Shown piece by piece: positions 1 through 6,795 of a stretch of 22,082 nucleotides of DNA. How positions within the stretch are numbered: position 1 is the stretch's first letter; every line of letters begins with the position of its first letter. The stretch lies in contig DATGIQ010000352.1 of the NCBI GenBank assembly GCA_035295665.1, positions 1 to 22,082 of the forward strand, given 5' to 3'. The notes under the pieces are model-generated. The model saw only the letters and a list, made by a program, of their open reading frames with translations. It did no database searches and had not been told where the DNA came from. The translations under genes were made by a program, and so were the position numbers. Source of the DNA: DATGIQ01 sp035295665 (GTDB taxonomy: Bacteria; Planctomycetota; Planctomycetia; Gemmatales; Gemmataceae).

Positions 1-66
1 ATCCAACACGGGGTCAAGGGCCGCGAATTTCCGTTGTATACGTGCGACAGCAGTTGCATCATGCAT
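1..66 (-). CDS. Transposase N-terminus (partial, runs off the left edge)
   Basis: Twenty-two codons are visible from an ATG at 64-66 to the window edge. They read MHDATAVARI followed by QRKFAALDPVLD. The pattern I-x-x-K-F-x-x-L-x-P-x-L-D is what I recall at the start of ISAzo13-family ('Rhodopirellula transposase', DDE type) proteins, where it precedes an ERQRRLWAAAEA-like segment. The catalytic domain would lie outside the window. The frame is open to the edge and its start lies just inside the point where the kinase gene is interrupted, as expected for an IS with a short leader. Only 22 residues support the family name, so it is tentative. Confidence 0.42.
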   Translation of the reverse strand, partial: MHDATAVARIQRKFAALDPVLD

Positions 67-122
67 GCTCCGCTTATCCCAAAACCGTCCTAACACGGAT
101 AGATCAATTCGGCGAAGTTATT
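1..122 (-). mobile_element. Left-edge part of an insertion sequence (probable ISAzo13 / 'Rhodopirellula transposase' type) inserted in a kinase gene
   Basis: On the minus strand, kinase homology stops abruptly after the GPAK segment near position 124. From there to the window edge the sequence no longer encodes kinase; the expected I-x-D-F-G is absent. About 55 bases further on, a new reading frame opens that resembles the start of the planctomycete DDE transposase family (next entry). The simplest reading is that an IS landed in the kinase gene in the same orientation and that the window ends inside it. The exact IS end, its inverted repeat and any target duplication cannot be set because the other end lies outside; the boundary given is good to about 10 bases. 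Confidence 0.5.
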
Positions 123-975
123 TTTTCGCGGGCCCTAAGGACTCCGATAGGAGAATATTGCCCGGCTTCAAGTCTCGGTGGACGATGCCGTACTCGTGTG
201 CCATAAGGATGGCACAGGCTATCAGTTCCACAAGGTGGGCCGAGAGACGCGCTGGCTGCGGAGTGCTGGCCAACCGCTGCGCCAGTGTGCCGCCGTCCAC
301 GAACTCCAAGGCCAGGTAAGGGCAATTGCGTGTTTGGCCAAACTCGTGGATCTGAACGATGTGCGGATGCTGTAACCGCGCTGCTGCTTCGGCCTTGGCC
401 TGGAAACGGGCGCGCTCCTTTTTGCCGCTGTAGCTTTCGGTGAGGAGCATTTTCAGGGCGACGATGCGATTTAGGCTGATTTGCCGAGCCTTGTACACCA
501 CTCCCATGCCGCCACGGCCCAGAAAGCCGAGAATTTGATACCCCGGAATCTCCGGAAAGTCGTCCGCACCGATCCGGGCGTCAGGGAGGTTTGGATCGAT
601 GACGTGGCCGGCGACGGCCAGGCCGGGAAATCGACCATCCTATTCCGCCAGCGGTGGTCGGTCGCCGAAGCGGTGCCGGACGCGATATTCCTGTTCCAAC
701 AGTCGCCGCATGAGGACGGGCTGGTTCAGGCAGGGAAAACGTGCCAGGTAACTTTCCACCGAGGCCGGCCGAACGCCGGACCCCGGTCCCCACGCTTTCC
801 ACCCAAATTCCAGCTCGATGTGAACCAGTTCCTCCAGCGTCGCCAGGTAGTGCGGCTGATCGGAGGCCGGCAAAAAGTCTTCGATGGCTTGCGGCCGCTC
901 TTGGTACCACGCAGCCTCGAAGCGGCGGCGCGCGTCCTCATCAATCGTGATGACGGAAAGTGATTCCGCGGTCAT
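118..975 (-). pseudogene. Ser/Thr protein kinase (PknB-like), broken by a nonsense codon and an IS insertion
   Basis: The gene starts at an ATG at 973-975. Residues 1-111 are the N-terminal extension typical of planctomycete kinases (ESYLARFPCL, EQEYRVRHRFGDRPPLAE). The frame then meets TAG at 640-642 where relatives have a Tyr in an E-Y-x-x-R-F-P motif. The reading resumes in the same frame as DGRFPGLA and runs into the kinase domain: GYQILGFLGRGGMGVVYKA (P-loop), VALKML (catalytic Lys), a helix-C stretch AEAAARLQHPHIVQIHEFG, EFVDGGTLAQRL, and HRDLKPGNILL (catalytic Asp and Asn). It ends at TAA 118-120, before DFG, the activation loop and the whole C-lobe, because foreign sequence begins there. 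An intact version would be an autophosphorylating signalling kinase. No product of this copy can be an active kinase. No clear Shine-Dalgarno precedes the ATG. Confidence 0.82.
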
Positions 976-1012
976 GAGATCGAGACCCGGAAGGGACCAA
1001 TGGTTCGCTCAA

Positions 1013-1033
1013 AGGGAACTTCTGCCGTTCCCT
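1013..1033. repeat. Inverted repeat upstream of the kinase remnant
   Basis: AGGGAAC and GTTCCCT form a perfect 7-base inverted repeat around a 7-base loop, 38 bases upstream of the kinase start codon. It could be an operator or a leader hairpin. Nothing else in the sequence tells these apart. Confidence 0.35.
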
Positions 1034-1115
1034 GGGGCCGTTTGACGGAAACCAAGCCTACCACAGCAGTTCCGCAAAAGCAACGGCGTGACGATTTCGG
1101 CCAGGCGACGTCGCT

Positions 1116-1144
1116 TTGGCTGTTTGGATCCTGTCATGAATAAT
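1116..1144 (+). promoter_or_regulatory. Putative sigma70-type promoter for the repeat protein
   Basis: TTGGCT (1116-1121) and AATAAT (1139-1144) are separated by 17 bases. They match the -35 consensus at 4/6 and the -10 at 5/6. They would start transcription near 1151, giving an 80-base leader before the ATG at 1234. Planctomycete promoters are poorly defined, so this is only a sequence match. Confidence 0.4.
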
Positions 1145-1233
1145 CTTGGCCGGTTTTGGCCTCCATCGGCAATTACAGAAGTGAGACGCCCCCTGGCAGG
1201 CAATCAGTCGCAGTCCCATAACGAGGAGTTCCC

Positions 1234-3180
1234 ATGAAACGGTTTGTAACAGATTGGTTCACGAGCGGCCGCAAGCAGCGGGCATCGCGCACATCACTTC
1301 TCCAACGACACCGAGCAAACTTGCGGCTGGAATGCCTGGAAACAAGGCAGCTTCTGTCGGCAACGCACATGGCATTTATTGCCGTGGATCCGAACGGCGC
1401 TGCCACGGTGGCCTCGGTATACGAGGACGGCCAAATTGTGGGCGGCACGCACGCCAACATCACCGACCTGTTCTTCAGCCCGGACGGCCAGCACCTGGCG
1501 TTCATCGCCTATGATCCGAACGGCGCTACGACCGTGGCCGCCGTCTACGAGGATGGCAAAATCCTCGGTGGAACGCACAAGGACATCAACAACGCGGCCA
1601 TCGGTTTCAGCCCCGATAGCCAACACCTGGCGTTTATTGCCTATGATCCCAATGGCTCCGCGACCGTGGCTTCGGTATACGAGGATGGCCAGATCCAGGG
1701 CGGAACACACCAGGACATCAACGCCTACTCCATTCAATTCAGCCCAGATAGCCAGCACCTGGCGTTCATCGCTTATGATCCCAATGGTTCGTCCACGGTG
1801 GCTTCGGTGTACGAGGACGGCAAAATCATGGGCGGAACGCACCAGGACATTAACGACGTGGCCATCGGTTTCAGCCCGGACAGCAAGCACTTCGCATTTA
1901 TCGCCTACGATCCCAACGGCTCCTCCACGGTCGCCTCGGTCTACGAAGACGGGCAAATCGTGGGCGGAACGCACGAAGACATCGATGTCTACTCCCTGCA
2001 ATTCAGTCTGAATAGCCAGCACCTGGCGTTCATCGCCTATGATCCGAACGGCGCTTTGACGGTGGCTTCGGTGTACGAAGACGGCAAGATGGTGGGTGGC
2101 ACGCACGCGGATATCGACGATTTCTCCGTCCAGTTTAGTCCGGATAGCCAACACCTGGCGTTCATCGCCTATGATCCCAATGGTGCTTCCACGGTTGCCT
2201 CGGTGTACGAGGACGGCCAGATCCAAGGCGGCACGCACGAGGACGCCACCGATCTCGTCTTTGGTTCGGACAGCAAGCATCTGGCGTTTATCGCCTATGA
2301 TCCCAATGGCGCGTCGACCGTGGCTTCCGTGTACGAGGATGGAAAAATCGTGGGCGGGACCCACGCGGATATCAATGAGTTCTCGCTGCTATTCAGCCCG
2401 GATGGCGAACACCTGGCGTTTATTGCTTATGATCCCAATGGTGCGTCTACGGTGGCTTCGGTCTACCGGGATGGCGAAATCCAGGGTGGAACCCATGAGG
2501 ATATCGATGTCATTGCCTTGCAATTCAGCCCGGACAGCAAACACCTGGCGTTCATCGCCTATGACCCCAATGGTTCCTCGACCGTCGCTTCGGTGTACGA
2601 AGATGGCCAAATCCAGGGAGGCACGCACGAAGATATCAATGTGTTCTCCCTCCAATTTAGCCGGGACAGCCAGCATCTGGCGTTTGTTGCCTATGATCCG
2701 AATGGTGCTTCCACCGTGGCCTCGGTGTATGAGGATGGCAAAATCGTCGGCGGAACGCACCAGGACATCAACGTCGATTCCTTGCAGTTCAGTCTGAATA
2801 GCCAGCATCTGGTGTTTGTCGCCTACGATCCCAATGGCACTTCCACGGTGGCCTCGGTGTATGAGGATGGCCAAATTCAAGGGGGAACCCACCAGGACAT
2901 CAACGTCGCCTCGCTCCAATTCAGCCCGGATAGCCAGCACCTGGCGTTCACCGGCTATGATCCCAACGGCGCTTCGACCGTGGGCTCTGTCTATGAGGAT
3001 GGCAAAATCGTGGGCGGAACCCACGCGGATATCGCGGACGTTCAGTTCAGTTCGGAGAATGATCACCTGGCGTTCATTGCCTTTGATCCCAACGGCGCTT
3101 CGACCGTCGCTTCGGTGTACGAAGATGGGCAGGTCGTGGGTGGAACGCACATGAACATCTTGGACCTCGAACTGACCTAA
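1234..3180 (+). CDS. Exported 14-repeat beta-propeller-like protein with LEPR-XLL-type N-terminus
   Basis: The protein has 648 residues. The start is set by AGGAG at 1224-1228, five bases before the ATG. Residues 1-44 are basic and contain RLECLETRQLLSA, a match to the LExRxLL motif at the N-terminus of many large planctomycete surface proteins (NCBI 'LEPR-XLL' domain). From residue 45 to the end there are 14 tandem units with core HLAFIAYDPNG, STVASVYEDG, GGTH and FSPDSQ. The FSPDSQHLAFIA junction is typical of TolB/WD40-like beta-propeller blades. Ten units have 44 residues; units 1, 7 and 13 have 42; unit 14 has 38. No enzyme motif or transmembrane segment is visible, so a binding or structural role outside the cytoplasm is an inference. 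An intrinsic terminator follows, suggesting a single-gene transcript. Confidence 0.85.
   Translation: MKRFVTDWFTSGRKQRASRTSLLQRHRANLRLECLETRQLLSATHMAFIAVDPNGAATVASVYEDGQIVGGTHANITDLFFSPDGQHLAFIAYDPNGATTVAAVYEDGKILGGTHKDINNAAIGFSPDSQHLAFIAYDPNGSATVASVYEDGQIQGGTHQDINAYSIQFSPDSQHLAFIAYDPNGSSTVASVYEDGKIMGGTHQDINDVAIGFSPDSKHFAFIAYDPNGSSTVASVYEDGQIVGGTHEDIDVYSLQFSLNSQHLAFIAYDPNGALTVASVYEDGKMVGGTHADIDDFSVQFSPDSQHLAFIAYDPNGASTVASVYEDGQIQGGTHEDATDLVFGSDSKHLAFIAYDPNGASTVASVYEDGKIVGGTHADINEFSLLFSPDGEHLAFIAYDPNGASTVASVYRDGEIQGGTHEDIDVIALQFSPDSKHLAFIAYDPNGSSTVASVYEDGQIQGGTHEDINVFSLQFSRDSQHLAFVAYDPNGASTVASVYEDGKIVGGTHQDINVDSLQFSLNSQHLVFVAYDPNGTSTVASVYEDGQIQGGTHQDINVASLQFSPDSQHLAFTGYDPNGASTVGSVYEDGKIVGGTHADIADVQFSSENDHLAFIAFDPNGASTVASVYEDGQVVGGTHMNILDLELT
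1366..3177 (+). repeat. Fourteen tandem coding repeats of about 132 bases
   Basis: Units begin at each HLAF-equivalent codon, for example 1366 (unit 1), 2152 (unit 7) and 2938 (unit 13). Amino-acid identity between units is very high. The DNA differs at many third positions (for instance GAT CCG AAC versus GAT CCC AAT for D-P-N), so the units are not fresh DNA copies. The residue after YEDG is Q and K in strict alternation in units 1-8, then E in unit 9, then Q and K again. This repeat block will be collapse-prone in short-read assembly. Confidence 0.9.
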
Positions 3181-3204
3181 AGACCGCACCGGATCCTGAA
3201 ATCT

Positions 3205-3252
3205 ACAAGCCGGATGCGCGACGAAGGCCCTTCGCTGGTGCGTCCGGCTTGT
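3205..3252 (+). terminator. Long hairpin after the repeat-protein gene
   Basis: ACAAGCCGGATGCGC (3205-3219) pairs with GTGCGTCCGGCTTGT (3238-3252) over 15 base pairs with two G-T wobbles. A smaller CGAA/TTCG stem lies inside. It lies 25 bases past the stop codon and just before a second hairpin with a U-run, so it probably protects the 3' end or helps termination. Confidence 0.55.
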
Positions 3253-3261
3253 CGGTCTGAT

Positions 3262-3291
3262 ACGGGCTCGGGTTGAACGAGTCCGTTTTTT
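3262..3291 (+). terminator. Rho-independent terminator of the repeat-protein gene
   Basis: ACGGGCTCG (3262-3270) and CGAGTCCGT (3278-3286) form a 9-base-pair stem with one wobble and a 7-base loop, followed at once by six T residues (3286-3291). Confidence 0.75.
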
Positions 3292-3363
3292 GTTTCCCGG
3301 CGGTTCTGCGAACCGTCGTGAAACCGGGACCGACGCAACCAGCCATCTTCCGCCTTAGAATGT

Positions 3364-3393
3364 TTGCATTTCTCCGGTCTCCTGCAGCATAAT
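3364..3393 (+). promoter_or_regulatory. Putative promoter for the 3429-5443 gene pair
   Basis: TTGCAT (3364-3369) and CATAAT (3388-3393) are 18 bases apart. Each matches the sigma70 boxes at 4-5 of 6 positions. They lie about 35 bases upstream of the first start codon and downstream of the preceding terminator, where a promoter is needed. Confidence 0.4.
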
Positions 3394-3428
3394 AGCCGGA
3401 TCATCCCCCCATGGAGAGGTAGCCCACC

Positions 3429-4163
3429 ATGGACATGATTCTGCTGGACTGGACGCGGATGGGACGGGCCTACTGCATTGCCGGAGCCGTGTGGCAGGAT
3501 CAGCAGTGGCGCATTGTCCGTCCATTGCTCACGAACTTTCGCCAAGGGCCGGTTCGTACCGTTGGTTGGTCCGCGTACCTGTTGGATGGCCATGTCCGGT
3601 GGGAGATTATGGAACTCATCGGACCGCAGCCGGCTACGCCGGAGCCACCCCACGTGGAAGACCTCTGGGTCCGCTCCCTGAGGTTCCGAGGTGCCACTGC
3701 TTCGTTGGAGCAACGCCGGGCGATCTTGACCACCACCCTGCCCAGAGCGGGTGAATCGCTCTTCGGGTCCGATCTCGCCACCACCCGGACGGCCGTTTAT
3801 CAGCGGCCCGGCACCGGGGCGCGCAGCCTGGCCACGCTACTTGTGCCATCTGACTCCATTCATTTTGTCGGGGTGTGGCGCGAAGGCTGTGCGGAGCCTG
3901 ACATCCGAGCGTCCCTAACGCTGCCTGACTGGGGAAATCGATCGCTTCCGGTCAAGGATCATCACCTGCTGCGGAAGGCCGAACAGGCCGGCCCCGACAT
4001 CGAACAGCGCATCCAGTTCCTGACCGCTGCCGTGCAGCGCATGGGTGACCCGGTGGCCGTCCGGCTTGGCTTGTCCCGTCCCTTCGTAGGCCGGTCCGAC
4101 CTGCCCGGCATGTGCTGGGTCATGGCGGATGGCTTTTTCTCCCTGATGGATCCGCAACCCTGA
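3429..4163 (+). CDS. Uncharacterised 244-residue protein, possibly of the dual OB-fold (DUOB) type
   Basis: The start ATG follows GGAGAGG at 3413-3419. There is no signal peptide, membrane segment or clear catalytic motif, so a soluble cytoplasmic protein is likely. The N-terminal half (YCIAGAVWQDQQWRIVRPL, then a GW...GHVRWEIMEL...PPHVED stretch) and the C-terminal VRLGLSRPFVGR...MCWVMADGFF resemble, by eye, the two halves of the 'dual OB-containing domain' family. In that family a R-x-V-R-P strand comes early and an L-G-L-x-x-P-F-x-G strand comes late. I cannot test this and rate the name as weak. The stop codon is only 5 bases before the ACP-KAS III start, and its TGAGG bases form the next gene's Shine-Dalgarno, so the two are almost certainly co-transcribed. 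Confidence 0.6.
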   Translation: MDMILLDWTRMGRAYCIAGAVWQDQQWRIVRPLLTNFRQGPVRTVGWSAYLLDGHVRWEIMELIGPQPATPEPPHVEDLWVRSLRFRGATASLEQRRAILTTTLPRAGESLFGSDLATTRTAVYQRPGTGARSLATLLVPSDSIHFVGVWREGCAEPDIRASLTLPDWGNRSLPVKDHHLLRKAEQAGPDIEQRIQFLTAAVQRMGDPVAVRLGLSRPFVGRSDLPGMCWVMADGFFSLMDPQP

Positions 4164-4168
4164 GGTTT

Positions 4169-5443
4169 ATGACATACACCATCCAGGATGCCATTGCCCA
4201 TTTGCTGTGCCGGCTGAACGAGGTATTGCAGCGGCTAGAGAAGAGTACCTCGAGCGTCGAGGATCCCAACAAGCCTTTGGCCGACCTACTGGACTCCATG
4301 GCGATGGTGGAGTGGCTAGCCGTCGTGGCCGAAGATCATCGCATAAGCTTGGCGGCGATCGAGGAATGCCTTGGCCGTAGGATCGGCACAATCGCCGAAA
4401 TGGCCGCCCAGCTCCACTCGGCCGGCTGGGTACCCAACAGCACGAACAACCCACGAAGGGCACCGTCCCTGGTGGCACCTGTTCCGCCGGCTTCGGTTCG
4501 CCCCTGCTGGCTTGTGAGGACGAGCGTCCAGCTTCCCGACAGCATCGAATCCGCCGCATCGATCAACGCAAAGCTTCAGCGGCCGGCGGGTTGGCTGGAG
4601 CGGCATGCCGGGATCCACCAACGGCGGATCTGGGCAGACCAAGATTCCCTGGCTGCCGCCAGCCAGGCGGGCTCTGCCTGTCTGGAACAGGCGCGCTGGC
4701 CAACGGAGAAGGTGGGGGCGCTACTGGTCACTTCGGAAGCCCCGCCGCTGCTGACCGGAATGGCGGCTAACTTGAACCACCGGCTGCGCCTCGAGCCCCA
4801 TGCGCCGGCCATCGAAATCGGCGGCGCCTGCACGGGCTTCTTGGCCGCGTTCCGAATTGCACAGGGGCTGCTCGATCAGGTCGGCTCGGTTCTCGTGATT
4901 GCTGTGGAGGCCGCCACGCGCTATCTGCACGTGCAACCTGGACCGGCCGGCGAGGACGCCGCTCTGTTCGGGGATGGAGCGGCGGCTTGCCTGCTCTGTA
5001 GGGACCCCCAAGGCGTCGATGCCGTTCCAGTTGGCCCCGTCGTGCTTGGCGCGGATGGGAGCAGTGCGGGATTGCTGCAGGCGGAGCTTCTCCAAAACGG
5101 CGTGGAATTTCGGATGCGCCGGTTCGAATTGGCCAGCCGGGCGGTGGAGGCCATGGCACGCAGTGTCCGAGAACTGGCCGGCCGACATGGACTTTCGATC
5201 TCCGATCTGGACGCGATTGTCGTCCATGGCGGCAATGGCCGGCTGCCAGGACTGCTGGCACGCAAGCTGGGGCTGCCGCCGGAGCGGATCTGGAGTGCAA
5301 CCCCACAGACCGGCAATCTTGGCTCGGCGTCTCTGCCGGTCGCCTGGGCCGCGCACCCGCTGCCGAAGGGCCGATCCATTTGGACCGCGGTGGGGGCGGG
5401 TTTGATGTGGGGGGCGGTAATGCTTGGAAATCCGGATGCTTAG
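4169..5443 (+). CDS. Acyl-carrier-protein / 3-oxoacyl-ACP synthase III fusion (FabH-like)
   Basis: The protein has 424 residues counted from ATG 4169, chosen because TGAGG at 4161-4165 lies just upstream; an in-frame start at 4112 would run inside the previous gene. Residues 1-88 look like an acyl carrier domain, with Ser43 in LLDSMAMVEWL as the probable phosphopantetheine site. A Pro-rich linker (about 95-112) leads to a KAS III domain. Its triad is visible: Cys221 in IEIGGACTGFLAAF, His353 in IVVHGGNGRL and Asn383 in TGNLGSASLPVAW. KAS III enzymes condense an acyl-CoA with malonyl-ACP. The usual PHQAN helix motif is changed to VHGGN, so the ACP-docking or substrate preference may differ from housekeeping FabH; it may act on its own tethered ACP. 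The stop overlaps the converging hpnE stop. The enzyme class is well supported; the product is not known. Confidence 0.85.
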   Translation: MTYTIQDAIAHLLCRLNEVLQRLEKSTSSVEDPNKPLADLLDSMAMVEWLAVVAEDHRISLAAIEECLGRRIGTIAEMAAQLHSAGWVPNSTNNPRRAPSLVAPVPPASVRPCWLVRTSVQLPDSIESAASINAKLQRPAGWLERHAGIHQRRIWADQDSLAAASQAGSACLEQARWPTEKVGALLVTSEAPPLLTGMAANLNHRLRLEPHAPAIEIGGACTGFLAAFRIAQGLLDQVGSVLVIAVEAATRYLHVQPGPAGEDAALFGDGAAACLLCRDPQGVDAVPVGPVVLGADGSSAGLLQAELLQNGVEFRMRRFELASRAVEAMARSVRELAGRHGLSISDLDAIVVHGGNGRLPGLLARKLGLPPERIWSATPQTGNLGSASLPVAWAAHPLPKGRSIWTAVGAGLMWGAVMLGNPDA

Positions 5444-6795
5444 CGCCCGAGATCCGGCTGAACCAGCGGGATGGCCTTGCCGAGAGTGCGCTGCAACACC
5501 GCCTCCGCAGCAAGATAGCCGCTCCGCACAGCCCCTTCCATGGTGGCAGGCCAACCGGTCGCCGTCCAATCGCCGGCAAGCAGCAAATTGGATAACGGCG
5601 ATACCTGTCCCGGCCGCCACTGGTCGACCCCTGGCACAGCGCTAAATGTCGCCCCGTGTTCCGTCACCACACGAGCGCGGCGGAGAGCGGCCGGTACCGC
5701 ACGGGGGAACAACTCGGCCAGCTCCCGAACGATCCGCCGTTCGACCTCGTCGTGTCCCAGGCCGCGGAACTGTCGCGATGCACTCACCACCACCTGAACA
5801 TAGTGCTCGCCGGGGGCAACCTCGCCCCGGTTAAAGAGCCATTGACCCACGCAGTCCACCAACACGACGTGCGGCAAATGCAGGATTGGTTGGTCGTACC
5901 ATAAATGGACGCTGGTGATCGGCGAACTCTCCAACTGCTTCAGGCCACGGAAGACAGGATGGCTTTCGCCGACTTCGGCCGGCAGCAGGTCCAGCACCCG
6001 CTCGAACGGCACGGCTGCCAGGTACCAATCCGCTTGCAGCACTTCCCCCGTGCGGAGTTCCAGGTGATCCACGTGCCGTTCGCTGGCGGCGAGGATCTTC
6101 GCGGCGCAATTCAATCGGAGTCGGACTCGGTTCTCATCCAGTGCACGGCGCAGTTCTTCGCCGTACAACCGGCCGAGGGGAACACTCGGCAGGGACACTT
6201 CGAAACCCCGGCGATGCCGAAGAAAACCATCCACGAACACCTTGCGTGCATACTGCAAGCCGATGCGTTCGGGCGTTTCGTTGAGGGCACTGGTCAAGAC
6301 GACACCCCAGAAGCGGTCCACGGTCCGCGGCGTTTGCCGATGAGCGGTGAGCCAAGCGCGGAAGGGCGGATCTGCATCCGGCGATGTTCGCTGGAGACAG
6401 GTCAACCCCCAGGCGATGCGCAGCTTTTCTTGCAAGCTAAGGTAGTGGACTGCCCAAAAACTCCGCGCCAGGTGAAAGGGCGGCGGCAGCGGGTCGGCCC
6501 GAAATCGGCTCTGTCGGCCGTCGGGGGTTATGAAGTTCAGGCAGGGCTGGGGCTGGAGGAAATGTTCGATGCCGACCGTGCGGCAAAAATGGGCAAAGTT
6601 GGTGCAGCAGCCCATGCTGACATGCTGACACGTATCGATCAGTTGGCCACTGGCCGTATCGTGAAACGATCCGGCCCGGCCGCCCAATCGGCCGCGCGCT
6701 TCCAGTACGGTAATCTCAAAACCGTAAGGGGCCAGGGCTGTGGCTGCCGCCAGGCCAGCCAGGCCGCCCCCGATGATCACGACCGTCTCAGCCAT
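5440..6795 (-). CDS. hpnE: Hydroxysqualene dehydroxylase HpnE (squalene-associated FAD-dependent oxidoreductase)
   Basis: The protein has 451 residues from the ATG at 6793-6795, chosen because MAETVVIIGGGLAGLAAA places the FAD-binding GxGxxG loop (residues 9-14) at the usual N-terminal spot. Next come the second Rossmann strand, with E and GGRAGSF, the central PDGRQSRF and LNETPERIGLQYA segments, and the C-terminal FAD-contact stretch LLLAGDWTATGWPATMEGAV that marks the amine-oxidase/phytoene-desaturase superfamily. HpnE reduces hydroxysqualene to squalene in the bacterial HpnCDE route. It is the last gene of the hpnC-hpnD-hpnE operon; its start overlaps the hpnD stop by 8 bases (6788-6795), implying translational coupling. 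Its TAA stop at 5440-5442 overlaps the TAG of the converging ACP-KAS III gene. Confidence 0.9.
   Translation of the reverse strand: MAETVVIIGGGLAGLAAATALAPYGFEITVLEARGRLGGRAGSFHDTASGQLIDTCQHVSMGCCTNFAHFCRTVGIEHFLQPQPCLNFITPDGRQSRFRADPLPPPFHLARSFWAVHYLSLQEKLRIAWGLTCLQRTSPDADPPFRAWLTAHRQTPRTVDRFWGVVLTSALNETPERIGLQYARKVFVDGFLRHRRGFEVSLPSVPLGRLYGEELRRALDENRVRLRLNCAAKILAASERHVDHLELRTGEVLQADWYLAAVPFERVLDLLPAEVGESHPVFRGLKQLESSPITSVHLWYDQPILHLPHVVLVDCVGQWLFNRGEVAPGEHYVQVVVSASRQFRGLGHDEVERRIVRELAELFPRAVPAALRRARVVTEHGATFSAVPGVDQWRPGQVSPLSNLLLAGDWTATGWPATMEGAVRSGYLAAEAVLQRTLGKAIPLVQPDLGR

Noticed and set aside
481..963. A 160-codon open frame on the plus strand over the kinase
   Set aside because: It lies opposite clear kinase coding sequence, has no Shine-Dalgarno and matches no family; it is a shadow of high-GC coding DNA.
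1294..2364. A 356-codon frame antisense to the repeat protein, plus similar ones at 2389-3189
   Set aside because: The repeats in the real gene give a repetitive antisense frame. The Arg/His-rich composition and lack of a start signal mark it as a mirror.
1366..3177. Direct-repeat block considered as a CRISPR-like array
   Set aside because: The unit is a multiple of three, stays in frame over 14 units and encodes a conserved protein; there are no unique spacers.
3177..3713. A 178-codon minus-strand frame across the terminator and the 3429 gene
   Set aside because: It reads through a strong terminator and promoter-like DNA and has no family features.
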